The translations under genes were made by a program, and so were the position numbers. This document shows, in pieces, positions 27,655 through 38,101 of a stretch of DNA of 64,000 nucleotides (position 1 is the first letter of the stretch; every line of letters starts with the position of its first letter). The stretch is from Actinomadura nitritigenes (lineage in GTDB: Bacteria > Actinomycetota > Actinomycetes > Streptosporangiales > Streptosporangiaceae): assembly GCF_017573545.1 (NCBI RefSeq), contig NZ_JAGEOK010000003.1:248001-312000 (forward strand), written 5' to 3'. The notes under the pieces were generated by a model. It made no database searches, had not been told where the DNA came from, and saw only the letters and a list, made by a program, of their open reading frames with translations.

Positions 27655-28614
27655 CTACGGGCGTCGGCGTCTGCGGCGCAGGTAGGCGATCGGAAGGGTG
27701 CCGAGGACTCCCAGCGCCATGGGCGTGGCGGGGGCCGCCATGGAGGCGGTCTTGAAGCCGGCCTGCTTGAAGGTGTCGGGGATCGGCAGGGTGTCGATGC
27801 GGTTCAGCGGCCAGACGATCACGAAGGCACGGCCGATGACGCGGTCGGTGGGGATGGTGCCGCCGCCCGGGTCGCCGCGGTGGGAGCGGGAGTCGTACGA
27901 GAGCTCCCGGTGGTCGCCCATGACCCAGAGCTGACCCGGCTTCACGTAGGCGTCGAACGGCTCGTTGGACGGCTTGTTCTGCTCGTGGGTCACCGGGTCG
28001 GTGTAGAGGTAGGACTTCTCGTTCAGGGGGACGCCGTTGACGGTGACGCGGCCCTGGGCGTCGCAGCAGTGGACGTGGTCGCCGGGGACGCCGATGACGC
28101 GCTTGATGTAGTCCTTCTCGTTGGGCGCCACGCCGAAGGCGGTGCCGACGGCGCGCAGCGCCTTCGAGAACGGGTTGGTCGGCTTCGAGATGTGGGTCTC
28201 GGGGTCCCAGGAGTCGAGGCCGTTGAAGACGACGACGTCGCCGCGGTGGATGTCGCGGGTGTGGTAGACGATCTTGTTGACGAGGACCCGGTCGCCGATC
28301 TGGAGGGTGTTCTCCATGGAGCCGGACGGGATGTAGAACGCCTGGACGGCGAAGGCCTTGATGACGAGGGCCAGGACGACCGCGACGACGATCAGGACGG
28401 GCAGTTCCTTCCAGAACGAGCCCGGCTTCTTCTTTTTCTTCTCGCCGTCGTCGTCGGCGGAGTCCTTCTCGTCGTTCCCGCCCTTCCCGTCGTCGGCGGG
28501 GCCGTCGGAGGCGTCGGCCGTCTTCTCCTCGGCGGAGGTCACGGTCTCCTCTTCATCGGGCACCGCGCCCTCGGCTTCGGAACGCACGTCTCTCCGATCG
28601 TCCTCGTCAGTCAT
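27655..28614 (-). CDS. lepB: Signal peptidase I
   Basis: 319 residues. A long acidic N-terminal cytosolic tail ends in a Lys run, then one membrane segment (about 69-91). The nucleophile is Ser99 in YIPSGSM and the general base is Lys171 in IKRVIGVPGD. It removes Sec signal peptides outside the membrane. The C-terminus has a second hydrophobic segment followed by RRRRRRP, so the enzyme probably spans the membrane twice. ATG at 28614 is chosen over an upstream TTG. Downstream of rplS as usual. Confidence 0.93.
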   Translation of the reverse strand: MTDEDDRRDVRSEAEGAVPDEEETVTSAEEKTADASDGPADDGKGGNDEKDSADDDGEKKKKKPGSFWKELPVLIVVAVVLALVIKAFAVQAFYIPSGSMENTLQIGDRVLVNKIVYHTRDIHRGDVVVFNGLDSWDPETHISKPTNPFSKALRAVGTAFGVAPNEKDYIKRVIGVPGDHVHCCDAQGRVTVNGVPLNEKSYLYTDPVTHEQNKPSNEPFDAYVKPGQLWVMGDHRELSYDSRSHRGDPGGGTIPTDRVIGRAFVIVWPLNRIDTLPIPDTFKQAGFKTASMAAPATPMALGVLGTLPIAYLRRRRRRP

Positions 28615-28706
28615 CAGGGACAAAGCCTAGCGGCGACCCGCCCCGAGCACCGGTCGGCTGGGCGTGTCGCCGTGCACCTCAACCGCGTATCCACCCGAAA
28701 CGGGCA

Positions 28707-28740
28707 ACGCCCCGGAGACCGCAGCGGGTTCCCGGGGCGT
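28707..28740 (-). terminator. Hairpin terminator after rplS
   Basis: Arms ACGCCCCGG (28707-28715) and CCGGGGCGT (28732-28740) are perfect complements with a 16-base loop, 16 bases past the rplS stop. The minus strand continues with TGCCCGTTTCGG, a weak T-rich tail. Confidence 0.55.
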
Positions 28741-28755
28741 CGGCGATCAGCGGGC

Positions 28756-29106
28756 TCAGAAGTCGCGCTTCTCCTTGATGCGCGCCGCCTTGCCGCGCAG
28801 GTTGCGCAGGTAGTACAGCTTGGCGCGGCGGACGTCACCGCGGGTCACGATCTCGATCTTGTCGATCGAGGGGCTGTTGAGCGGGAACGTCCGCTCGACG
28901 CCGACGCTGTAGCTGACCTTCCGCACGGTGAAGGTCTCGCGGGCGCCGCCGCCCTGCCGCCGGATCACCACGCCCTGGAAGACCTGGATACGGCTCCGGT
29001 TGCCTTCGGTGACGCGCACGTGCACCTTCAGCGTGTCGCCCGGACGGAAGTCCGGGACGTCGGCGCGCATGGCGGCCTTCTCGATCTCCTGGATCAGGGT
29101 GTGCAT
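28756..29106 (-). CDS. rplS: 50S ribosomal protein L19
   Basis: 116 residues, normal for bL19. Key segments are [36 protein letters not shown] and [20 protein letters not shown]. It sits at the 30S-50S interface. The ATG at 29106 has GAGGA 10 bases upstream; an extra 15 upstream codons are rejected. It lies 114 bases from trmD and may have its own promoter. Confidence 0.96.
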   Translation of the reverse strand: MHTLIQEIEKAAMRADVPDFRPGDTLKVHVRVTEGNRSRIQVFQGVVIRRQGGGARETFTVRKVSYSVGVERTFPLNSPSIDKIEIVTRGDVRRAKLYYLRNLRGKAARIKEKRDF

Positions 29107-29220
29107 CGCAGCGGTTCCTCTTGGTCGAACGCGGGCGTCGAGAGGCCCCATGGGACATCGGTGGGGGCGTCGTGCCGCGGAGAGTGGTCTTCGTACCGCG
29201 CGTACGAGCGCACGGACGCT

Positions 29221-30003
29221 TTAGTCTGCCATATCTTCGGCGTCAACCGGAAAACCGGCCTCCCGCAGCACCCGGCGATCATGCTCGTCGAGGGCGCCGG
29301 CGGCGAGCCGGGGCAGCAGCTCGGGGCGGTGCCGGGCGGTGCGGCGCAGCGCCTCGTCGCGGCGCCAGCGGGCGATCGCGCCGTGGTGGCCGGACAGCAG
29401 GACGTCGGGGACGGGGCGGTCCCGCCAGACCGGCGGCTTGGTGTAGACGGGGCCTTCGAGCAGCGACTCCATCGCGCCGGGGGCGAAGGAGTCGTCGGCG
29501 ACGGAGTCGGCGTTGCCGAGGACGCCGGGCAGGAGGCGTCCGACCGCCTCGACCATGACCAGGACGGCGACCTCGCCGCCGGCGAGGACGAAGTCGCCGA
29601 GGCTGACCTCGTCCACCGGCATCCGGGTGCGGGCCTCCTCGGCGACGCGGGAGTCGATGCCCTCGTAGCGGCCGCAGGCGAACAGCAGCCACGGTTCGGC
29701 GGCGTATTCGGCGGCGAGCGCCTGGGTGAACGGGCGGCCGCTGGGCGTCGGGATGATCATGCGGGGGGCGGCGCCGGGCGGCGCGAGGGCGTCGAGGGCC
29801 TCGCCCCACGGTTCGGGCTTCATGACCATGCCGGGGCCGCCGCCGTAGGGGGTGTCGTCCACGGTGCGGTGGCGGTCGTGGGTCCAGCCGCGCAGGTCGT
29901 GCACGTGCACGTCGAGCAGCCCGGTGCGGCGGGCCTTGCCGAGCAGGGAGATCTCCAGGGGCGCGAAGTACTCCGGGAAGATCGTGACGATGTCGAGTTT
30001 CAT
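29221..30003 (-). CDS. trmD: tRNA (guanine-N1-)-methyltransferase TrmD
   Basis: 260 residues. SPOUT-fold enzyme that makes m1G37 in tRNAs. It shows [12 protein letters not shown] at the start, [13 protein letters not shown], the knot segment [11 protein letters not shown] and the [11 protein letters not shown] motif. The ATG overlaps the rimM stop as ATGA. Confidence 0.95.
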   Translation of the reverse strand: MKLDIVTIFPEYFAPLEISLLGKARRTGLLDVHVHDLRGWTHDRHRTVDDTPYGGGPGMVMKPEPWGEALDALAPPGAAPRMIIPTPSGRPFTQALAAEYAAEPWLLFACGRYEGIDSRVAEEARTRMPVDEVSLGDFVLAGGEVAVLVMVEAVGRLLPGVLGNADSVADDSFAPGAMESLLEGPVYTKPPVWRDRPVPDVLLSGHHGAIARWRRDEALRRTARHRPELLPRLAAGALDEHDRRVLREAGFPVDAEDMAD

Positions 30004-30512
30004 GATCCGTCGAGCAGGCCGGGGGGCGGGTCGATCACGAGCCGGCCGCCGGCGACGTCGACCTCGGGGACGAGCGCGGCCACGAAGGGGACGAGGGTCT
30101 CGCCGTCGGGGCCGCGCACGACCAGCAGGTCCTGGCCGTGGTGCAGGACGCCGGCGACCTCGCCGACGTCGGCGCCGCCGGTGGTGACGACGGCAAGCCC
30201 GATCAGTTCCTGGTCGTGGTACTCGTCGGGGTCGGCGGAGGGGGGGATGTCACCGGAGTCGACGACCAGCCAGGTGCCGCGGAGGGTCTCCGCGGCGTCG
30301 CGGTCGTCGATTCCGGCGAAGCGCAGGAGCAGGCGTCCCGAGTGCCACCGGGCCCGTTCCACGGTGAGGGGGCCGATGGACGCGGGATCGGTCTCGATCC
30401 GGGTGCCGGCGGCGAACCGGCCTTCCGGGTCGTCGGTGCGGACGTCGACGGTGACCTCGCCGCGGATGCCGTGCGGGCGGCCGATGCGCCCGACGACCAG
30501 CGGGTCGCTCAT
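30000..30512 (-). CDS. rimM: 16S rRNA processing protein RimM
   Basis: 170 residues. N-terminal RimM domain with [19 protein letters not shown] and a C-terminal PRC-barrel ending in [10 protein letters not shown]. It binds S19 and helps mature the 30S head. ATG at 30512 is the start; the 38 codons upstream are the Arg-rich translation of a hairpin-containing spacer. Coupled to trmD. Confidence 0.94.
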   Translation of the reverse strand: MSDPLVVGRIGRPHGIRGEVTVDVRTDDPEGRFAAGTRIETDPASIGPLTVERARWHSGRLLLRFAGIDDRDAAETLRGTWLVVDSGDIPPSADPDEYHDQELIGLAVVTTGGADVGEVAGVLHHGQDLLVVRGPDGETLVPFVAALVPEVDVAGGRLVIDPPPGLLDGS

Positions 30513-30544
30513 CGGCCCCGCCCCCGGAGGGCGAGGCCGCGAGG

Positions 30545-30569
30545 GCCGGCGGGCGAGAGGCCCGCCGGC
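30545..30569 (-). terminator. 10-bp hairpin between the KH-protein gene and rimM
   Basis: Arms GCCGGCGGGC (30545-30554) and GCCCGCCGGC (30560-30569) are perfect complements around GAGAG. It lies in the 134-base gap inside an otherwise compact operon, so it may be an attenuator or RNA-processing site and not a full stop. Confidence 0.5.
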
Positions 30570-30646
30570 GAACCGCTTCCGGCGGCGGCCGAGGCGGCCA
30601 CCGCCGGGGCGAGCGTGCCCCGGCATGCGCGATGCCAGGGGCTCAC

Positions 30647-30889
30647 TCAGCGGACCTCGTTGACGTCGAGCAGGTCCACGCGCACGTACCGGCCCCCGGA
30701 CAGGGCGCTGATGACGGTGCGCAGGGCCTTGGCGGTACGACCGCTGCGGCCGATGACCTTGCCGAGGTCCTCGGGGTGCACGCGCACCTCCAGGACCCGG
30801 CCGCCCCTGATCCGGCGGGCGCGGACCCGGACGTCGTCCGGGTTCTCCACGATCCCGCGGACCAGGTGCTCGAGCGCTTCTTCGAGCAC
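30647..30889 (-). CDS. khpA: KH-domain RNA-binding protein KhpA
   Basis: 80 residues. A type II KH domain with the GxxG loop in GKVIGRSGRTAKALRTVI. KhpA-type proteins bind RNA and affect cell division and translation in Gram-positive bacteria. Its GTG start lies one base after the rpsP stop, the standard rpsP-khpA-rimM-trmD order. Confidence 0.92.
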   Translation of the reverse strand: MLEEALEHLVRGIVENPDDVRVRARRIRGGRVLEVRVHPEDLGKVIGRSGRTAKALRTVISALSGGRYVRVDLLDVNEVR

Positions 30890-30890
30890 G

Positions 30891-31340
30891 TCAGCCCTCG
30901 CTCTTGGCTTCGTCGGTCTCGGTGGCCTTCGCCTCGGACTTCTTCGGCTCGGCCTTCTTCTTGCCGCGGGCGGCGGTGGCCTCGGCGGCGTCGTCGCCCA
31001 TCGACTCCTTGACGGCGGCCTCGAAGGCGGCCTTCCGGTCGGCCTTGGGCTCGGCGACCTTGAGGGTGCCCTCGGCGCCGGGCTCGCCCTTGAACTTCTG
31101 CCAGTCGCCGGTGATCTTCAGCAGGTTGAGCACGGGCTCGGTCGGCTGCGCGCCGACGCCGAGCCAGTACTGCGCGCGCTCGGAGTCGATCTGGATGAGC
31201 GACGGCTCCTGCTTGGGCTGGTAGAGCCCGATCTCCTCGATGGCCCGCCCGTCACGCTTGGTGCGGGCGTCGGCGACGACGATCCGGTACTGCGGGTTCC
31301 GGATCTTCCCCAGACGCTTGAGCTTGATCTTGACTGCCAC
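30891..31340 (-). CDS. rpsP: 30S ribosomal protein S16 with charged tail
   Basis: 149 residues. The bS16 core ([20 protein letters not shown] to about residue 85) is followed by an extended Ala-, Lys- and Glu-rich tail of about 60 residues, which is common in actinobacteria. GTG start at 31340 with GGAG 12 bases upstream. First gene of the rpsP operon; its promoter must lie near or within the repeat-bearing spacer upstream. Confidence 0.95.
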   Translation of the reverse strand: MAVKIKLKRLGKIRNPQYRIVVADARTKRDGRAIEEIGLYQPKQEPSLIQIDSERAQYWLGVGAQPTEPVLNLLKITGDWQKFKGEPGAEGTLKVAEPKADRKAAFEAAVKESMGDDAAEATAARGKKKAEPKKSEAKATETDEAKSEG

Positions 31341-31548
31341 GGGTGTGGTGTACTCCAGACTTCATTACAGGGTGGGCGGCCCGTGCCAGGTGGGGAACAC
31401 CGGCTCACCGCCGCCCGATGGACTCCGGCCGCGCAGGACGAGAGAGGGCGCCTCGCGGGTCCGGGTTTCCAGCCTGTCATTCTGCCAGATCGTCGCCGTG
31501 AACGCGCAATCGACGGACGCCGTGTTGCCCTGCCGTGCGGCGCCGCCT

Positions 31549-31930
31549 CGAAGGCCCCACCAGGCAGGCGGCGCTCCCCACCGGACGGTCGCGTTGCCCG
31601 CCCGAGGACGTCCGCAGGAGAACGCCCACGGCGCAAGGCGGTGCTTCCCACTAGACGGACCCGCGACCCGCAGCGCGGGGGTGGGCTCCCGCCGGACAGT
31701 TGTGACGCCCGCGGCGCGAAGCGATGCCCTCCGCCCCACGCGCCGGCGACCAGCAGCGCGGGGGGTGGTGCCCCCGCCGGACATGTCGCCCGCAGGGCGA
31801 GGCTGTGCCTTCCGCCGGACGGACCCGCGACCCGCGGCGCGGGGGTTCCCGCCGGACAGTTCTCTCGCCTGCGGGGCGGGGCGGGGCCTTCTGCTGGACG
31901 GGCCCGGGACCCGCGGCGCGGGGGTGCCTG
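31549..31930. repeat. Tandem array of degenerate ~80-bp repeats between ffh and rpsP
   Basis: The 675-base spacer 31341-32015 holds no gene. Within it, four clear units start at about 31654, 31735, 31818 and 31897, giving spacings of 81, 83 and 79 bases, with a fifth weaker copy from about 31549. Each unit has GACCCGCGACCCGCGGCGCG, then a run of G, then CCCGCCGGACAG, then a GC-rich end. Units one and three are the most alike. The array is not related in sequence to the repeats at 9-10 kb. Confidence 0.75.
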
Positions 31931-31978
31931 TTGCCGGAGGCTTGTGCCGCGTGGGGTTTGCGGGAGGGCGCTCGCTGG

Positions 31979-32009
31979 CCGGCGCACCGCCGTCAGGGCG
32001 GTGCGCCGG
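31979..32009 (-). terminator. 13-bp perfect hairpin terminator after ffh
   Basis: Arms CCGGCGCACCGCC and GGCGGTGCGCCGG flank a 5-base loop GTCAG, 7 bases after the ffh stop. No T-run follows. It ends ffh transcription before the repeat array. Confidence 0.75.
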
Positions 32010-32015
32010 GAGCGG

Positions 32016-33605
32016 TCACTTGTTCTTGCGGTTCTGGAGCTTGCCGAGGTCCGGCATCTGGAAACCGGGGGGCAACTGGCCACCGAGGCCCGGGGGCAGG
32101 CCGCCGCCGGGGGCGCCGGGGCCGCCGAGGCCGGGCGGCAGCCCCTTCGGCATGCCGTCGGCCGCTGGCTGCTGCTCCTGAGGGCGGTTGCCGCCGGCGC
32201 GCTTGCGCGGGTCGCCGCTGCGCTGCTTGCCCTTCTTGTTCTTGGCGGCCTTCGCGGCCTTGGCAGCCTTGCGGCGGCCTCCGGGCATGCCGGGCAGGCC
32301 CATGCCGCCGGCCATCTGCCGCATCATCTTCTGGGCGTCGAAGAAGCGGGTGACGAGGCTGTTGACCTCGCCGACGCCGACGCCGGAGCCCTTGGCGATG
32401 CGGGCCCGCCGGGAGCCGTTGATGATCTTCGGCTGGGCGCGCTCCTGCGGGGTCATGGAGCGGATGATCGCGGCGATCCGGTCCAGGTCCTTGTCGTCGA
32501 TCTGGCTGATCTGGTCCCGGACCTGCCCCATGCCGGGCATCATCCCGAGCAGGTTGCCGATGGGGCCGAGCTTGCGGATCATCATCATCTGCTCGAGGAA
32601 GTCCTCGAGGGTGAAGTCCTCGCCCGAGGCGAACTTGGTGCTCATCCGCTCGGCCTGCTCGGCGTCGAACGCCTGCTCGGCCTGCTCGATCAGGGTGAGG
32701 ATGTCGCCCATGTCGAGGATCCGGCCGGCCATCCGGTCCGGGTGGAAGACGCTGAAGTCCTCCAGCTTCTCGCCCGTCGAGGCGAACATGATCGGGCGGC
32801 CGGTGATGTGCCGGACCGACAGCGCGGCGCCGCCGCGGGCGTCGCCGTCGAGCTTGGTGAGCACGACCCCGTCGAAGCCGACGCCGTCCATGAACGCCTG
32901 GGCGGTGTTGACGGCGTCCTGGCCGACCATGGCGTCGACGACGAACAGCACGTCGTCGGGCTTGACGGCGTCGCGGATGTCGATGGCCTGCTGCATCATC
33001 TCGGCGTCGATGCCGAGGCGGCCGGCGGTGTCGATGACGACGATGTCGTGCTGGGCGTGGCGGGCCTGGTCGATGGAGCGGCGCGCGACGTCGACGGGGT
33101 CGCCGACGCCGCTGCCCGGCTCGGGCGCGAAGACCGCCACGCCGGCGCGCTCGCCGACGACCTGGAGCTGCTGGACGGCGTTCGGGCGCTGCAGGTCGGC
33201 GGCGACGAGCATCGGGGTGTGGCCCTCGGCCTTCAGCCACCGGGCGAGCTTGCCGGCGAGGGTGGTCTTGCCCGCGCCCTGGAGGCCGGCGAGCATGATC
33301 ACGGTCGGCGGCGTCTTGGCGAACCGGATCCGGCGGGTCTCGCCGCCGAGGATGTTGATGAGCTCCTCGTTGACGATCTTGACGACCTGCTGCGCCGGGT
33401 TCAGCGCCTGCGAGACCTCCGCGCCGCTGGCCCGCTCCTTGACCTGCGCGATGAAGTCCTTGACCACGGGCAGCGCGACGTCTGCCTCGAGCAGCGCGAT
33501 GCGGATCTCGCGGGCCGTCGCGTTGATGTCGGCCTCGGAGAGCCGGCCCTTGCTGCGCAGCGACGAGAAGACCGACGTCAACCGGTCGGAGAGCGTCTCG
33601 AACAC
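32016..33605 (-). CDS. ffh: Signal recognition particle protein Ffh
   Basis: 529 residues. N domain (FETLSDRLTSVFSSLRSKG), G domain with Walker A GLQGAGKTT at 107-115 and DTAGRL, and the methionine-rich M domain with the RNA-binding helices around GSGVGVGEVNSLV. The C-terminus continues with a Lys/Arg- then Gly/Pro-rich tail. It binds signal sequences and 4.5S RNA and docks on FtsY, which is encoded 4.5 kb away. GTG start. Confidence 0.95.
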   Translation of the reverse strand: MFETLSDRLTSVFSSLRSKGRLSEADINATAREIRIALLEADVALPVVKDFIAQVKERASGAEVSQALNPAQQVVKIVNEELINILGGETRRIRFAKTPPTVIMLAGLQGAGKTTLAGKLARWLKAEGHTPMLVAADLQRPNAVQQLQVVGERAGVAVFAPEPGSGVGDPVDVARRSIDQARHAQHDIVVIDTAGRLGIDAEMMQQAIDIRDAVKPDDVLFVVDAMVGQDAVNTAQAFMDGVGFDGVVLTKLDGDARGGAALSVRHITGRPIMFASTGEKLEDFSVFHPDRMAGRILDMGDILTLIEQAEQAFDAEQAERMSTKFASGEDFTLEDFLEQMMMIRKLGPIGNLLGMMPGMGQVRDQISQIDDKDLDRIAAIIRSMTPQERAQPKIINGSRRARIAKGSGVGVGEVNSLVTRFFDAQKMMRQMAGGMGLPGMPGGRRKAAKAAKAAKNKKGKQRSGDPRKRAGGNRPQEQQPAADGMPKGLPPGLGGPGAPGGGLPPGLGGQLPPGFQMPDLGKLQNRKNK

Positions 33606-33752
33606 GTGTCTGGACCGTCCTTGGAAAGCTTCTGGGATCGCCTATCAGCGTATAGGGTCACCGGCCGGTCCCCGCCCGGTCGCCGCAGACGGAACGGCGG
33701 GCAGTGGGAGATGCGGCGGCGAAGCCCGCTTCAGGCGGCGGCGAAGCCCGCC

Positions 33753-36149
33753 TCAGGCGAGGGCGGACAGGACCTGGGAGCGGACCGCCGCGAGCGCGGC
33801 CGGGTCGGTGATCGGGGCGCCGTTCCCGTCCACGACGTAGAAGACGTCGACGGCCTCGGCGCCCAGCGTGTCGACCTGGGCGGCGCGGATGTGCAGGCCG
33901 CAGGCGCCGAGGGCCTGGCCGATCCGCCACAGCAGGCCGGGCCGGTCGTGCGCGCGGACCTCGACGACGGTGGCGGTGTCGGACGCGTCGTCCACGATCA
34001 TGACGCGCGGGGGCGGGACGGCGGCGCCAGGCCGGATCCGGACGGAGCGGGCGCGGCGGTCGAGCCGGTCGGCGACGTCGAGCCGGTCGGCGAGCATGCG
34101 GCGCAGGTCGGCTTCGAGCGCGGCAGGGTCGGGCGGGGCGCCGTACTCGGGGACGGCGGTGAAGTCGAGGACGGCGGTTCCGGTGTCGGTGGCCGGGGAC
34201 GAGACGGTGTGCGCGGTGCGGACGGCGAGGCGGTGCAGGGCGAGGACGCCGGCGGCGCGCCAGAGCAGTCCGGGGCGGTCGGGGGCGGCGACGGTGATGC
34301 GGGAGCCGGTGACGCGGACGGCGGCGCCGTCGTGGCGGGCGAGGGCGAGGCGGTCGGGTCCGAGGACGGGCGGGGGCGGCGGGGTGCCGCCGGACAAAGC
34401 GGCGGCGGCGCGGCGGGCGAGCTCGGCGACGAGCCGGGCCTTCCAGGCTCCCCACGCGGCGGGGCCGGTGGCGGCGCCGTCGGCGACGGCGAGGGCGGCG
34501 AGGAGTTCGAGGATCTCGCGCTCGCGGCCGGGGACGGCGGAGACGGCGGCGGTGACGGTGCCGATGGTGACGGGGTCGTCGAGGTCGCGGCGGGTGGCGG
34601 TCTCGGGCAGCAGGAGGTGGTGCCGGACGACCGTCTCCAGGACCCGGACGTCGCCGTCGGGGAAGCCGAGCGCCGCGCCGAGGTCGTGCGCGACGACGGC
34701 GCCGCTCGTGGAGTGGTCGCCGGGCCAGCCCTTGCCGATGTCGTGCAGCAGCGCGCCGACCAGCAGCAGGTCGGGCCGGGCGACCTCGCGGGTGAGGGCG
34801 GCGGCGCCGGCGGCGGTCTCGACGAGGTGCCGGTCGACGGTGAAGCGGTGCACGGGGTTGCGCTGCGGCCGGTTGCGGACGCGCTCCCAGTCGGGCAGCA
34901 GCCGGACGATCAGGCCGGCCTGGTCGAGGGCCTCCCAGACGCCGATGGCGGCGGGGCCGGCGCCGAGCAGCGAGACCAGCGCGCCGCGGGCCTCCGGGGG
35001 CCACGGGGCGTCCGGGAGGGCGGCGTCGGCGGCGAGGCGCGCGACGGTCGCGGGGGCGAGCGGGAGGCCCGCCTGGGCGGCGGCGGACGCGACGCGCAGC
35101 ACCAGCGCGGGGTCGCTCAGGTCGGCGGTGCGGGCCAGGACGACCTCGCCGTCGTGCTCGACGGCGCCGTCCCCCACGGGCCGGCGCTCGACGGGGGCGC
35201 GGCGCGGCCCCGTGGCGCGCGCGACGCGGCGCCACAGGTGGTCGGCCGCGTAGGTGACCGTGCGGCCGGCCTCGGCGATCGCGCTGAGCAGGATGTTGGC
35301 GTCCGGCAGGCCGACGGCGCGGGCGACGGCCTCCTGCTCCTGGAGGACGAGCCGGTCGGTGGAGCGTCCGGTGGACTCGTGCAGGGCGTGCCGGATGTCG
35401 AGGAGCAGGTCGTGCGCGGCCATGACCCGCCCGTCGGGCGCGGAGGCGATCCACGACGCGGCGACGGCGCGCATGACGTGGACGTCGCGCAGGCCGCCGT
35501 GGGCCTCCTTGAGGTCGGGTTCGAGGAGGAACGCCAGTTCGCCCTGCTTCTCCCAGCGCTCCCGGCACAGCGCGGCCAGCTCCGGGAGCCGGACGCGGGC
35601 GTCGGCGCGCCAGTCGGCGAGGACGGCGGCGCGCAGCTCGTCCACGAGGGTGTGGTCGCCGGCGACGCGGCGGGCCGACAGCAGCCCGAGCGCCGCCTTC
35701 AGGTCGGCGCGCGCGACGGTCCTGGCCTCCGCGACGGTGCGGACGGAGTGGTCGAGGCGCAGGCCGGAGTCCCAGATCGGGTACCAGAGGCGGTCGGCGA
35801 TCTCGGCGATGTCCGGGCGCCCGCGGTGCAGCAGCACCAGGTCGAGGTCCCCGCCGGGGGTCAGTTCGCGCCGCCCGTGGCTGCCGACGGCCGCGAGCGC
35901 GACGCCGGAGGGCGCGGCATCGGCGGGCGCCGTACCGGGCGCGGCGGCTGAGGCGGGGATGCCGGAGGAGGCGGCGCCTGAGGGTGGGGTGGCGGGGGGC
36001 GCCAACCGGCCGGGGATGTCGACTGCGCTGGCGAGCAGGGCCGCGAGGCGGCGGTCCAGGTCGCCGGCGCGGGCGGCCCGCGCCGCCGCGAGGGCGGCGC
36101 GGGCGGCCTCGGGAGCCCGGTCTCCGGCCGGAGGATGGACGAGGGTCAC
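33753..36149 (-). CDS. glnD: Bifunctional uridylyl/adenylyl-transferase and removing enzyme GlnD
   Basis: 798 residues. Nucleotidyltransferase motif GSHGRRELTPGGDLDLVLLH at 89-108, a central HD phosphohydrolase domain with LLHDIGKGWPGDHS, and two C-terminal ACT domains (APDRPGLLWRAAGVL and AHDRPGLLWRIGQAL) that sense glutamine. It modifies and de-modifies PII; in actinobacteria the group is adenylyl. An Ala/Pro/Ser-rich stretch of about 30 residues precedes the transferase motif. GTG start 7 bases after glnB. Confidence 0.94.
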   Translation of the reverse strand: MTLVHPPAGDRAPEAARAALAAARAARAGDLDRRLAALLASAVDIPGRLAPPATPPSGAASSGIPASAAAPGTAPADAAPSGVALAAVGSHGRRELTPGGDLDLVLLHRGRPDIAEIADRLWYPIWDSGLRLDHSVRTVAEARTVARADLKAALGLLSARRVAGDHTLVDELRAAVLADWRADARVRLPELAALCRERWEKQGELAFLLEPDLKEAHGGLRDVHVMRAVAASWIASAPDGRVMAAHDLLLDIRHALHESTGRSTDRLVLQEQEAVARAVGLPDANILLSAIAEAGRTVTYAADHLWRRVARATGPRRAPVERRPVGDGAVEHDGEVVLARTADLSDPALVLRVASAAAQAGLPLAPATVARLAADAALPDAPWPPEARGALVSLLGAGPAAIGVWEALDQAGLIVRLLPDWERVRNRPQRNPVHRFTVDRHLVETAAGAAALTREVARPDLLLVGALLHDIGKGWPGDHSTSGAVVAHDLGAALGFPDGDVRVLETVVRHHLLLPETATRRDLDDPVTIGTVTAAVSAVPGREREILELLAALAVADGAATGPAAWGAWKARLVAELARRAAAALSGGTPPPPPVLGPDRLALARHDGAAVRVTGSRITVAAPDRPGLLWRAAGVLALHRLAVRTAHTVSSPATDTGTAVLDFTAVPEYGAPPDPAALEADLRRMLADRLDVADRLDRRARSVRIRPGAAVPPPRVMIVDDASDTATVVEVRAHDRPGLLWRIGQALGACGLHIRAAQVDTLGAEAVDVFYVVDGNGAPITDPAALAAVRSQVLSALA

Positions 36150-36156
36150 ACCGCTC

Positions 36157-37835
<1,679 letters not shown>

Positions 37836-37893
37836 CTCGGAGAGTGCCCCTCCTCGACCGGAAACGTGGATGCCCCGAGATTCCTGGGCGGCC

Positions 37894-37962
37894 GTTTCAC
37901 CGGCGCGCCGCCCGTGTTTCCGGGGTGTGAAACCCCGCCGCGGCGTGTTTCACGGCTGTTTC
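37894..37962 (-). promoter_or_regulatory. GlnR-like boxes upstream of amtB
   Basis: Read on the minus strand, GAAAC occurs at 37962-37958 and 37951-37947 with 6 bases between, then TCAC-n6-GAAAC at 37930-37916, and GAAAC at 37898-37894. The TnAC-n6-GAAAC layout with 11-base periodicity is the binding pattern described for GlnR in Streptomyces and Mycobacterium. The boxes sit 59-127 bases before the amtB ATG. GlnR control is inferred. Confidence 0.65.
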
Positions 37963-38050
37963 GGAACCCTCACCGCCTTACCCGCCGGCGGCAACCGTTT
38001 CCTTTTCCCCGGGTCATGCTCCGGTCCAGGTGAAAGGGCGCCCGAAAAGA

Positions 38051-38088
38051 ACGGCGCCCCGCGACCGCAAGGGGTCGCGGGGCGCCGT
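38051..38088 (-). terminator. Rho-independent terminator after ftsY
   Basis: A perfect 16-bp stem (ACGGCGCCCCGCGACC and its complement) with a 6-base loop GCAAGG begins 14 bases past the ftsY stop. The minus strand then reads TCTTTTCGGG, giving a short T-run. Confidence 0.85.
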
Positions 38089-38101
38089 GGGGCGGTGCCG
38101 T

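Noticed and set aside
30138..35951. A 1937-codon plus-strand open frame
   Set aside because: It runs antisense to rimM, rpsP, ffh and glnD. High GC removes stop codons in the frame complementary to third positions, and its translation has no recognisable domain.
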